Shown in pieces: positions 22,639 through 31,477 of a stretch of 64,000 bases of DNA. Origin of the DNA: Prevotella sp. (GTDB lineage: Bacteria; Bacteroidota; Bacteroidia; Bacteroidales; Bacteroidaceae). Location: positions 1-64,000 of the forward strand of contig JAFLSE010000012.1 in the NCBI GenBank assembly GCA_022511075.1. Direction: 5' to 3'. The translations under genes and the position numbers were made by a program. Below the pieces are notes generated by a model. That model worked only from the letters and a program-made list of their open reading frames with translations, was not told the origin of the DNA and made no database searches. Each line of letters begins with the position of its first letter. Position 1 is the stretch's first letter.

Positions 22639-23480
22639 GCCTTGAAGCTCATATCAAGACCTTTCACGCTGTGTGTCAGAGCACCCACGGAGATAAAGTC
22701 CACTCCACACTCCGCATACGGACGCATTGTCTCGAATGTTATTCCTCCGCTCGACTCAACCTCGTACTTGTGGTCAATCATCTCTACTGCCTTGCGTGTG
22801 TCTTCCACGCTGAAATTGTCGAGCATTATACGGTCCACTCCGCCGTGGTCGAGCACTTGCTGCAACTCGTCGAAGTTTCTTACCTCTATTTCTATTTTCA
22901 GGTCAAGTCCTTTTTCTTCAAGATATTTGTGGCAGCGGTCTATGGCGTTATTGATACCTCCAGAGAAGTCCACATGATTATCTTTGAGCAGTATCATGTC
23001 GAACAAACCGATGCGGTGATTGCATCCTCCGCCAATCTTCACAGCCTGTTTCTCGAGCATACGCATTCCCGGTGTGGTCTTTCTTGTGTCGAGCACCCTC
23101 GTGCCTGTACCTTCCAACAGTTTCACGTATTTGTTTGTCATCGTGGCAATGCCGCTCATTCTCTGCATAATGTTGAGCATAAGTCGCTCTGTCTGCAACA
23201 GCGACTGCGTTTTGCCCTTAACAATCATAGCCACGTCGCCTTTCTTCACATGGCTGCCGTCGCCCATGAGCACCTCCACCTGCATTTCGGGGTCGAAGCG
23301 CCTGAACACCTCTTTTGCTATCTCCACACCGGCAAGAATGCCATCCTCTTTTATTAGAAGTTTCGAACGTCCCATTGCATCAACTGGAATACAGCACAAT
23401 GTAGTATGGTCGCCGTCGCCAATATCCTCTGCAAACGACAGGTCTATAAGCCTGTCCACCAATTCGTCTACACTAAGCAT
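22632..23480 (-). CDS. nadC: Nicotinate-nucleotide pyrophosphorylase (carboxylating)
   Basis: EDIGDGDHTTLC, LDTRKTTPGMRMLEKQAVKIGGGCNHRIGLFDMILLKDNH. Confidence 0.95.
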   Translation of the reverse strand: MLSVDELVDRLIDLSFAEDIGDGDHTTLCCIPVDAMGRSKLLIKEDGILAGVEIAKEVFRRFDPEMQVEVLMGDGSHVKKGDVAMIVKGKTQSLLQTERLMLNIMQRMSGIATMTNKYVKLLEGTGTRVLDTRKTTPGMRMLEKQAVKIGGGCNHRIGLFDMILLKDNHVDFSGGINNAIDRCHKYLEEKGLDLKIEIEVRNFDELQQVLDHGGVDRIMLDNFSVEDTRKAVEMIDHKYEVESSGGITFETMRPYAECGVDFISVGALTHSVKGLDMSFKAC

Positions 23481-23497
23481 ATCACTTAATAACTAAT

Positions 23498-23515
23498 CAC
23501 TAAACACTAATCACT
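23498..23515. repeat. Short heptamer-type repeat CACTAAACACTAATCACT, copy upstream of nadC
   Basis: Same core at 55804-55854 and shorter at 37201-37215. Confidence 0.6.
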
Positions 23516-23520
23516 GAATA

Positions 23521-24015
23521 TTAATCCCTGAAAAGATACACGCCTACGCCCACCTTCAAACCGATTGTGCTATAGTCACTATGGTTCTTGAACGATTGAA
23601 TGTAGTAAATTTCAGGTTCAATGGTCACTGTACGGCTTAGGAAGAATGCATATCCAACCTGCACCGATGGTTGGAAATCACTGAAATCATCGTGGTGAAG
23701 ATATTGTGCACTCAAGCCGAAATACATTCCGTTCTGCACTATATAGTATCGTCCGCCAACGCCAAGACTTATCATAAACGGCATATATTTCTGTTTGCTG
23801 TATGCCGCTTGTGCAGTCAGCATAAGGTTGTCTTCCATCAAATAGCCAACTTTACCCTCAATGGCAAACTTTCCTTTCTCCGAGCCGTTATAGCTCATAT
23901 CCAATCCAGACAGAGATGCTCCCACATACACTTTCCCTTTTTCAAACTGTGCGTTTGCAGACAGTGTAGATATAAGTACTAACGCTGCCGTAACAATAGA
24001 TTTACGTATGTTCAT
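23521..24015 (-). CDS. Outer membrane beta-barrel protein
   Basis: Signal peptide plus alternating beta strands (YVGASLSGLDMSYNGSEKGKFAIEGKVGYL...). Confidence 0.75.
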   Translation of the reverse strand: MNIRKSIVTAALVLISTLSANAQFEKGKVYVGASLSGLDMSYNGSEKGKFAIEGKVGYLMEDNLMLTAQAAYSKQKYMPFMISLGVGGRYYIVQNGMYFGLSAQYLHHDDFSDFQPSVQVGYAFFLSRTVTIEPEIYYIQSFKNHSDYSTIGLKVGVGVYLFRD

Positions 24016-24237
24016 AATTTTGATTTAATGTGATTATTTATATGTTATACTATTATTCCATTATTTTGCAAAGTTACAATATTTTTTTTTATATTCCATA
24101 TCATTGATGTTTTTTTCACATCTTTTTAAACTTAAGAGGTATTGCTGAATTGTTACCGAGACAATCATGATTTGTTAAAAATACAAAAAACACGACAAAC
24201 ATCAAACTTTACTATATCCTTTTTAAATTCTTTTTAC

Positions 24238-24245
24238 TACCTTTG
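24238..24245 (+). promoter_or_regulatory. -7 box TACCTTTG at head of the GTPase-operon leader
   Basis: TAnnTTTG match; followed directly by cAGCCGACT, as at 56574-56590. Confidence 0.65.
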
Positions 24246-24246
24246 C

Positions 24247-24647
24247 AGCCGACTCTTAAAGTCTTTTGATGATTTTACACTACAGACTCGTTCTGCACCG
24301 TCTTATCACAAAGACTACCTGCGCCGAGCCTGACAAAGGCGGGCATTGGATGGGAAAGAGTCACTACATTATGTAGAAAGGCGTTTACTCAACGCTTCAT
24401 CGCTACGTCCAAACTTCGAACACTTGGAAACCCTGTAGCAATGATGCAATGGTAGATGACCTCGGGATGTGTTTTATACGCATCCCTTTGGAAAAGACTA
24501 TAGCCGCAACATTGTGTCTATGTCGTTTCTATAAGGGGTACTATATTCATATCGGCGTGGGCTTCGAAGTTGCTTATCTAAACAGGGTGGCAGGTTCGAA
24601 GGCCAAGGACGTGAGATAAGTAGCGAGTACGGATCTCACGCTTTTTG
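24247..24647 (+). ncRNA. Candidate structured leader / ncRNA (copy A)
   Basis: Shares AGCCGACT, ATGGGAAAG, a GGCGTT-loop-AACGCT hairpin, CGGCGTGGGCT..GTTGCTTATCT..GATAAG..GAGTACGG and a GCGTG/CACGC-TTTTT end with copy B at 56583-56925. Confidence 0.65.
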
Positions 24648-24711
24648 TATATATGTTGTAGTACTTGATATAAGCATAAAAATTAATATAAACTCATAAA
24701 ATTAAAGTAAT

Positions 24712-25164
24712 ATGAAAAACAAAGTAAAACTATTGTGTATAGTAATGGCTTGTATTGCAAGTTTTATTTCTTGTGAATGTGATGATGAACGTCCAAGTAA
24801 TATTATTCAAGATGTTGGCGGTGGAGGTGATTTTACCATTGTCAATACGGAAACCAACGAAACGTTGATAATAGATGGAAATTTGTCAATAGGTTTACCG
24901 CAAACAATTAAGGCTCACAAAGGAAATATTATTAATATTAAGTTTGAACAAAAAGAGAAATATAAGAATTATATCTTCACAACAAAATACACTTTGCCCA
25001 ATGACGAAATGGTGGCAGATCAATCTGAGTACGAGTATATAATAAGAGAGAACTTGGGTGGCTTGTATGAAATTTCCCTAAGTGCTAATTCGTCAGGTGA
25101 AACTAAAAAAGAGAAATGGAACATATCTGCTGGAGGTCGGTTTATTCTAAATGTTGTTCAGTAG
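24712..25164 (+). CDS. Lipoprotein, short paralog of 30470-31465
   Basis: Lipobox ASFISC|E; GDFTIVNTETNETLIID ... YKNYIFTTKYTLPNDEMVADQSEYEYII aligns with the second lipoprotein. Confidence 0.75.
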   Translation: MKNKVKLLCIVMACIASFISCECDDERPSNIIQDVGGGGDFTIVNTETNETLIIDGNLSIGLPQTIKAHKGNIINIKFEQKEKYKNYIFTTKYTLPNDEMVADQSEYEYIIRENLGGLYEISLSANSSGETKKEKWNISAGGRFILNVVQ

Positions 25165-25221
25165 GGTAGATGTAATAGAAAAATCAATTGAGTATGTTAA
25201 TAATTTAAAGAATATGAAATT

Positions 25222-26418
25222 ATGAGAGAATGGCTGAAAAGTGCAGGAATTGCAGAATGGTTCTGTGCGTTGTTTTTCGTGTTTTTAGCATGTGTTAGTT
25301 GTTTTTGTACAACTCAGTCTTTGTGTCTTTCGATTGGATTTAGAGGCTGGGCGATGTTTGTTATTGTCTTTCTAATAACTTTGGCTATTTATGGTGTTAC
25401 ATCATTCTTTTTGGTTAGGATTTGGAATTACAACAATCTTAGATATTGCAAAAAAAATGGTATAACGGAGGATATGCAGAGAAATTGGACTATTGGAGGT
25501 TTTTTGATGGTTGCTTTATTCTGGCTAATTTTTAGTTTTCCAACGAATACCCATAATTTGGTCTATCAGCAAAAAGCAAATTCTGTTGCACGTGCAGAGT
25601 TGGGCAATCAGTTAAATGTTTTCCAAAAGGCAGAAAATTCTGTTGATGAAGATGTTAGAATACGTTACAAAAATGAAAGAATAGATTTGAGAAATACTGT
25701 AATATCGTTACAAGGAGAATTTGACAGAGAGATTGACGATGATGGAAGACCGGGACTTGGTCCAAGGGCAAAGGAATTTCTGGCTCAAATCGAAGAAAAA
25801 TGTACAAAAAAACGAGGCATAGGTTTTCATCATACAACTCAAAGAGACCGTAGTCCAAAAGAAAGGACTCGAATTAAAGATTATTACCATCCACAAATTG
25901 CTCAACTACTGTCAGAAGCTCAAGACTCGTTGAATATAAGTGAACAAGAGGAACTAAAACTGACAGAACGAAAGAAGATTGAACTTAATGTAAGGGTCAA
26001 GGAGATTTACGAGACATACGATGAACTTGATGCTGCAAAAGAAACTTGGAATTTCAGTTCTATGTCAGCAAGCAAATCTATAGAGGAGGCAAAAAAGTTA
26101 ATTCAAAAGGGATATAATGATCCAGACTATAAAACAATCATAATGGACAACGTATTTATCTTGAAAAACAAGAATCCTTCGGATGAGTCAAAGAAATATG
26201 ACTACAATAATGTACAAGGGTATAACATATATAGTATAGAAAGGCTATATAATGCACGTGAGGTCTGGCAAGATTTCTTGGCTGGGAAATTGCCTGTAGG
26301 CTTTGATATGCTTACATGGATTTTGCTGTCTGCAATTCTTGATATTGTAGCATTTATCCTTTCTGTTATCGCATTTCGTTCAAAAAATAATCAAACAAAA
26401 CAAACATATAAATTTTAA
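25222..26418 (+). CDS. Polytopic membrane protein (three N-terminal TMs, central coiled-coil region, one C-terminal TM), unknown
   Basis: Hydrophobic segments FCALFFVFLACVSCFC, AMFVIVFLITLAIYGVTSFFLV, FLMVALFWLIFSF, ILLSAILDIVAFILSVIAF; charged helical centre. Confidence 0.75.
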   Translation: MREWLKSAGIAEWFCALFFVFLACVSCFCTTQSLCLSIGFRGWAMFVIVFLITLAIYGVTSFFLVRIWNYNNLRYCKKNGITEDMQRNWTIGGFLMVALFWLIFSFPTNTHNLVYQQKANSVARAELGNQLNVFQKAENSVDEDVRIRYKNERIDLRNTVISLQGEFDREIDDDGRPGLGPRAKEFLAQIEEKCTKKRGIGFHHTTQRDRSPKERTRIKDYYHPQIAQLLSEAQDSLNISEQEELKLTERKKIELNVRVKEIYETYDELDAAKETWNFSSMSASKSIEEAKKLIQKGYNDPDYKTIIMDNVFILKNKNPSDESKKYDYNNVQGYNIYSIERLYNAREVWQDFLAGKLPVGFDMLTWILLSAILDIVAFILSVIAFRSKNNQTKQTYKF

Positions 26419-26424
26419 ATAATT

Positions 26425-27288
26425 ATGGCAAACAATCATGGATATGGTGGAGTAAATGCACCTATTGTCATTTTCTTTGGTCAGTCGGCAGGTGGGAAAA
26501 CTACGGCTTTGGTTAGGCTCATCAGGTACCTTCAAACTCAAAGGTACAAATTTGAACTGAGTGAAACATTCCACAATACATATTATGGCCACTTAAAAGA
26601 ATTTTCAATTAAGGATATTGAATCTGAAGTAACAACTCAGGTTAATGTTGCGTCATATGATTATATCGCAGGCTCAAAAGAAAGGGCACTCATAAATATT
26701 TGTAATTGTAAAAATGACTGTGTGTGCAGGTTCTTAGAAGTTCCAGGAGAAGATTTTATAAATTTACATGAAGCCTCTAAAATTGGTGTTGGCAATCAAA
26801 ATACCCAATATGATTATTTGAAAGATGTTACGGATTGCGAGTACAAAAAAATTTGGGTGTTCTTTTTTGATGCAGACTTTGCAACAAATGAAGAATTGAA
26901 AAAAAGCATGCTTGGTTATATTGCTGCAATACAAAAGATAAAGATTGGTCCCAATGATAAAATCATTGTTTTACTTAACAAGATAGACAAAATAACCAAA
27001 GGAGACTCTAAGAATCCAATACAAGAGAGTGAATATGCAGAGTTTATTAATGCAAACTTTGACAGTATTCTTCTGGAAGAGCCTTTTGCCACGAAACGCT
27101 GGTCATGTTTTGGCCTGATGGAACCTTACAAATCTCACTATGAATTGGTTGGATATAGTTCTTTCCACATGGAGCAAAGCAATTCTTTTAGAACAGAAGT
27201 AACTTGGATTCCCAAAGAAAGTCATGAAATATATCCACAAAAACTGTGGAAAACGATAATGCGTGCAATTGATAACAGATATGAGTAG
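26425..27288 (+). CDS. P-loop GTPase-like protein
   Basis: G1 GQSAGGKTT (26479-26505), possible G3-like FLEVPGEDF, G4 LLNKIDK (26977-26988). Confidence 0.75.
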   Translation: MANNHGYGGVNAPIVIFFGQSAGGKTTALVRLIRYLQTQRYKFELSETFHNTYYGHLKEFSIKDIESEVTTQVNVASYDYIAGSKERALINICNCKNDCVCRFLEVPGEDFINLHEASKIGVGNQNTQYDYLKDVTDCEYKKIWVFFFDADFATNEELKKSMLGYIAAIQKIKIGPNDKIIVLLNKIDKITKGDSKNPIQESEYAEFINANFDSILLEEPFATKRWSCFGLMEPYKSHYELVGYSSFHMEQSNSFRTEVTWIPKESHEIYPQKLWKTIMRAIDNRYE

Positions 27289-28633
27289 GTCAAACGTACA
27301 ATTTATAGTTTCAGGACAGCCCAAAATGGGGCATGAGTCATGGCCATCTTCTGTTGATGATAAAGTTCTTTCTGACCGTCTTTATAGTCAGCGTGGTGCA
27401 GAAGAAGAGACACGAATGGAGGTGAAATTTGAGAAAATTGGTGATAGGTATGTAACCTATTACCATTTCTCAAAATTAAAAAACATTACAAGTTGTCTAA
27501 CAGATGACGACAAAAAGTTTGCTAAAGATCATGGACGCCCAGGAAGTTTTTTTGTGATGTCACTGAGACTTGATAATGTCTATTCTACAAATTTTACTGG
27601 AATTTACGAAAAACTTGAAAGTCTTTATGAACATTATGTAGAAGAAAACATACTGAAAAGAAGTAAAGAAGGATTTCTTGTCTATCAAGTGATGAAACTG
27701 GAAGAAGCAAAAAGTACTTGGGAGCAAATTTATAATGAACTGACAGTTCAAAGCATAAACATTCTTCTAAATAAGACGAAACATATCCCGAACAGTATTA
27801 TAATAAAAGGGGTAAAGGTTCCTGAATATTTTTGTGTTGGCGAAGACGATAATGCAGAAGAAGCACTCCTGCGAGAGGGGCAGATTGTATTCTTGTCTAG
27901 GAAAGAACAAGCATTACGAGAGGAAAGGCTTGTTAAAGATAAACAAAGCACTACTGATGAGTCTCTTATTGAGAATATTGCAGAAAATATAAAAAGGAAT
28001 GAGGTGAACAACTTGGGATTAGAAAAAGAGCACTCTTCAATTACATACAATGCTACCATACAAGAGGGCAAAGATGAAAAACTGTATGATATTGACGAGG
28101 ATTTAGACAAAAGTTCACCCACATTAGGTAATGGCCTCGCTATCCCCCGAAAGAAAGACAATTTTGGCAGATTAGCAATTGTATTTCTTTTGGGGTGTTG
28201 CTGTGGCAGTGGAATCTCTTTTATGATTAGTCATACTGAGGGTGTGTCTCAAGCGAGTCCAATAGGTCATGACACGATATACATTGAGAAAGAACAACAA
28301 GCTATCAAAACCTCTCATATTGAGTCTGATACTATAACATTGTTAGATTTGAGAAAGGCTGATGCTGATATGAGCAATGCAACAGAAATGCAAAAAGGTA
28401 ATAACTACATCGTTGTTGCCAAAACAGGAACATCAAATAAACGTCAGAATGCTAATGGCTCTGGAAAATTCTTATGTGATGTTGGGCGTAATGAAGTTAT
28501 ATTAGAACAAAAAGGTGCTGAATGCCATATTACTGTATTAGAAGATGCAAATGTAAAAAAAATACAATTGGTTTATGTTTATGAGTTGAAAAAAGGCTAC
28601 ACATTCTACTTTAGAGAAATAAAAATTAAATAA
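27281..28633 (+). CDS. Single-pass membrane protein with large N-terminal domain; GTPase partner candidate (start chosen at 27281, overlapping GTPase stop)
   Basis: One strong TM LAIVFLLGCCCGSGISFMIS preceded by PRKKDNFGR; 8-nt overlap with upstream CDS. Confidence 0.7.
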   Translation: MSRSNVQFIVSGQPKMGHESWPSSVDDKVLSDRLYSQRGAEEETRMEVKFEKIGDRYVTYYHFSKLKNITSCLTDDDKKFAKDHGRPGSFFVMSLRLDNVYSTNFTGIYEKLESLYEHYVEENILKRSKEGFLVYQVMKLEEAKSTWEQIYNELTVQSINILLNKTKHIPNSIIIKGVKVPEYFCVGEDDNAEEALLREGQIVFLSRKEQALREERLVKDKQSTTDESLIENIAENIKRNEVNNLGLEKEHSSITYNATIQEGKDEKLYDIDEDLDKSSPTLGNGLAIPRKKDNFGRLAIVFLLGCCCGSGISFMISHTEGVSQASPIGHDTIYIEKEQQAIKTSHIESDTITLLDLRKADADMSNATEMQKGNNYIVVAKTGTSNKRQNANGSGKFLCDVGRNEVILEQKGAECHITVLEDANVKKIQLVYVYELKKGYTFYFREIKIK

Positions 28634-30417
28634 TGGTTTTTGATATATGTTTCTTTAAATATAGTAATAAGGTTCTAAGCCAATACCCGACTCTCGATTA
28701 TGCAAAAGGCGTTATAAACGAGAGCCTTGGGCAGACGTTACTTTTACATGGTAAACGGCAACTTTGCTTTATAAAACGCAGTAGTAGTGGGGCTATTCGA
28801 ATGTTCCAAATTTACAACTATATCTATAATGGGGAAAATTCTTTTGGAATATGCATCGTGTACTATGACGAATATTCACAAGATGTGGAATTTCTGTTCA
28901 ATTTTTTTAGTTCTATAGTTGCAAATATAGTTGAAGAAGGGAAAGTACTTTATTTTGATACAAATGGAAGAATTGTAAGTGCTAAAGAGGGTATAGAACA
29001 CTACTATTCTATTTTAGCGAAATATAAAAATAGGATAACGTCTGCTTTACAAAACTTAAAATCGGGCATCAAGCCAATACCATTAAATGTATATAATAAC
29101 TATATAGATCAGCATATAGTTTGTCAGCGATCTGACAAATCGTGGTCTATGGATGAGGTCATGCAGCATAATAATATTGTCATAATCACAGAGGAAATAG
29201 AGGATGAGAATATAAACAGTATGCGTGGCCTTATAAAGAGGTCGTATGAAGAGGTGGATAAACTCAATATACGAATTAGGGCACTAACAAGTCACATAGA
29301 ACACATAAAACACGAAAAAGGTAAGGGTGCGTCCTATGGCCATATACAAAATGTATGTTCCAAAACAAATATAACAGCCAAACAAGAAAAAGAGAAAAAC
29401 AATGTTGATAAGTTTGATATTATAATGTGGCTAATAACAGGTGGCTTTATTTTATCCATTTTCTTTAATCTAATAACACCATGGTTCATAGATTCTATAT
29501 GGTCAAAAATTTCTGTGGTCTTAACGGGTATAGGGGCGTGTTCTTTTTTTTACGCATTAAATGACAATTCTAAGAAAGAATATGAAAACATCTTAATGGG
29601 AGGTGGCGTGATTGTAATATTATTATCTACATTATTCACTATATATTGCTGTTTTGGTGGATTTTCGAAAAATGATAATAACGAAAGTTATATACAATCA
29701 ATTCAAGAACCTGAAAGTTTTATGCTTTTAGGAGAAGGTGTTAATCGTCCAGAAAACTTTGACGCAGACACTATTGTAACACCAGAGAACATCAAGGATT
29801 TATATTGTAACTATAATGTCTGTGAATTGTTTAATGGTGACTATTATCTTATTCGTTCCAAAAAATCTTATACCGATTCCCGTTATTTTTCTCGTCTGAT
29901 TCTGATGAAAAACGGTAAGCAAACAGCGGCACAGACCTTCTATGATAGCGAGATTGATTCTGCAAATATTATTAGATTAGGAAATCGGATTGTAGTTGGC
30001 CTCAATTCTCTTCGAGTGAATAATTATGATTCTACTTTCCAATACACAACCCACAGCTGTAGGGTAATTATCCTTTCTGATAACCTTACCCCCATCTCAG
30101 GAAAAAGATTTTCTTCAAACATTTACAACCGAGATGAAGAACATACTTATGTTAATTCTTTGAAGGCTTTAGATGATAAATTTTTCTCTTGTCATATTAA
30201 ATCAGACGCGGGAGTTTGTCTATTTACAACTACAATAAATGATTTTTCGTTATTTCATTACAAATATAATAACAATATAGAAATGAATAATTTAAGTTTT
30301 GCCAACTCTGATTGGGGAAATGACATATCAGATGGACTATTAGTAAAAATGAAAGCGCGACAACTATATGACAAAGCAAATGATAGTGTTCGCGTAAGAA
30401 GAAAGGAAATACGATAA
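28633..30417 (+). CDS. Membrane protein (three TMs, ~260-aa N-terminal and ~230-aa C-terminal soluble domains), unknown
   Basis: TAATG overlap with upstream stop; TMs IIMWLITGGFILSIFFNLI, SVVLTGIGACSFFYAL, MGGGVIVILLSTLFTIYCCF. Confidence 0.7.
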   Translation: MVFDICFFKYSNKVLSQYPTLDYAKGVINESLGQTLLLHGKRQLCFIKRSSSGAIRMFQIYNYIYNGENSFGICIVYYDEYSQDVEFLFNFFSSIVANIVEEGKVLYFDTNGRIVSAKEGIEHYYSILAKYKNRITSALQNLKSGIKPIPLNVYNNYIDQHIVCQRSDKSWSMDEVMQHNNIVIITEEIEDENINSMRGLIKRSYEEVDKLNIRIRALTSHIEHIKHEKGKGASYGHIQNVCSKTNITAKQEKEKNNVDKFDIIMWLITGGFILSIFFNLITPWFIDSIWSKISVVLTGIGACSFFYALNDNSKKEYENILMGGGVIVILLSTLFTIYCCFGGFSKNDNNESYIQSIQEPESFMLLGEGVNRPENFDADTIVTPENIKDLYCNYNVCELFNGDYYLIRSKKSYTDSRYFSRLILMKNGKQTAAQTFYDSEIDSANIIRLGNRIVVGLNSLRVNNYDSTFQYTTHSCRVIILSDNLTPISGKRFSSNIYNRDEEHTYVNSLKALDDKFFSCHIKSDAGVCLFTTTINDFSLFHYKYNNNIEMNNLSFANSDWGNDISDGLLVKMKARQLYDKANDSVRVRRKEIR

Positions 30418-30469
30418 ACGTGTATTTAACAACTTATTAACAGATATGTGAAATTAAAAAGATAGAACT

Positions 30470-31465
30470 ATGAAAAGAAAAGTTTGTAACGTATTGCTTA
30501 TAAGTGTTGTCTGTATGATATCTTGTAGTACAGATGATATTGAAACAAGTGGAATTGAAAAGGTAGAATCGAAATCTGCTGGCGATTTTATTGTTGTCAA
30601 TAAGAGGACAAACGAAACGTTGACAATCAAGGAGGCAACAGAAGATGGTGCTGAGGAAATTATCGCACATGTAGGAGATACGCTCAAAATAACATTTAAT
30701 CCAGAAACAAAATATAAGGATTATTCTTTTAAGAAAAGATATATCCTTCCAGATAATAGAGTTGAAGGAGGTAAAGAAAATGATTCTGAGTACGAATATG
30801 TTATTACAAGTCTAAAGAAAGGTGTGTACGGCATTGATTTGGAGGCAAGCTCATCGGGAACTAATGATAAAACTAATTGGGATTTACAAGCCAAAGGTAA
30901 GTTTAATATGAAAATTGTTCCATACGTTAATGTTGACTATGTTTTGTCCTGTCCGAATGCTCTTTTAGAATTTGCAACTCCTCAGGTTATCTATGTGGGA
31001 AATGATGGAAAACCTGTAACATTTACAATTCCAGAGTCTGATTGGAAAGAACTTATATATCCAGAATCATGGGATTTGGAAGATGAAAAAGCAATTGTTG
31101 TTATAGACGGAGAAAGTATCATTTCGGAGCAAACGAAAACAATGCAATGGACAAAATATGTCGAGTATGATGATTTTTCGGTTATTGATGATGAAATGAC
31201 GGTGGTTTACATTCCAAAGAATAATATACCAACAGGAAACGTTGATAAAATTGAAGGTTTAAAACCACGATTAAATGCAAATCTTGAATTTGCGGATGAT
31301 GATGGACAAAAGCGTAAGCCAATGATTATTGATATTGATGTAGATATGAATATTGGTGCTCCAGGTAGCAAGTCTCTTTATGAAATTATTAGCAATCATC
31401 GTAATTATAAGGGATTTCATGTTGAAAGCAATGGTACTTATGATACAAAGAAAGAGGATAAATGA
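30470..31465 (+). CDS. Lipoprotein, long paralog of 24712-25164 with extra C-terminal domain
   Basis: Lipobox VVCMISC|S; AGDFIVVNKRTNETLTIK ... YKDYSFKKRYILPDNRVEGGKENDSEYEYVI. Confidence 0.75.
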   Translation: MKRKVCNVLLISVVCMISCSTDDIETSGIEKVESKSAGDFIVVNKRTNETLTIKEATEDGAEEIIAHVGDTLKITFNPETKYKDYSFKKRYILPDNRVEGGKENDSEYEYVITSLKKGVYGIDLEASSSGTNDKTNWDLQAKGKFNMKIVPYVNVDYVLSCPNALLEFATPQVIYVGNDGKPVTFTIPESDWKELIYPESWDLEDEKAIVVIDGESIISEQTKTMQWTKYVEYDDFSVIDDEMTVVYIPKNNIPTGNVDKIEGLKPRLNANLEFADDDGQKRKPMIIDIDVDMNIGAPGSKSLYEIISNHRNYKGFHVESNGTYDTKKEDK

Positions 31466-31477
31466 ACATTTTAGACA

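Noticed and set aside
22548-23357. 269-aa plus ORF opposite nadC
   Set aside because: Shadow frame of nadC with typical His/Leu/Cys-rich antisense composition
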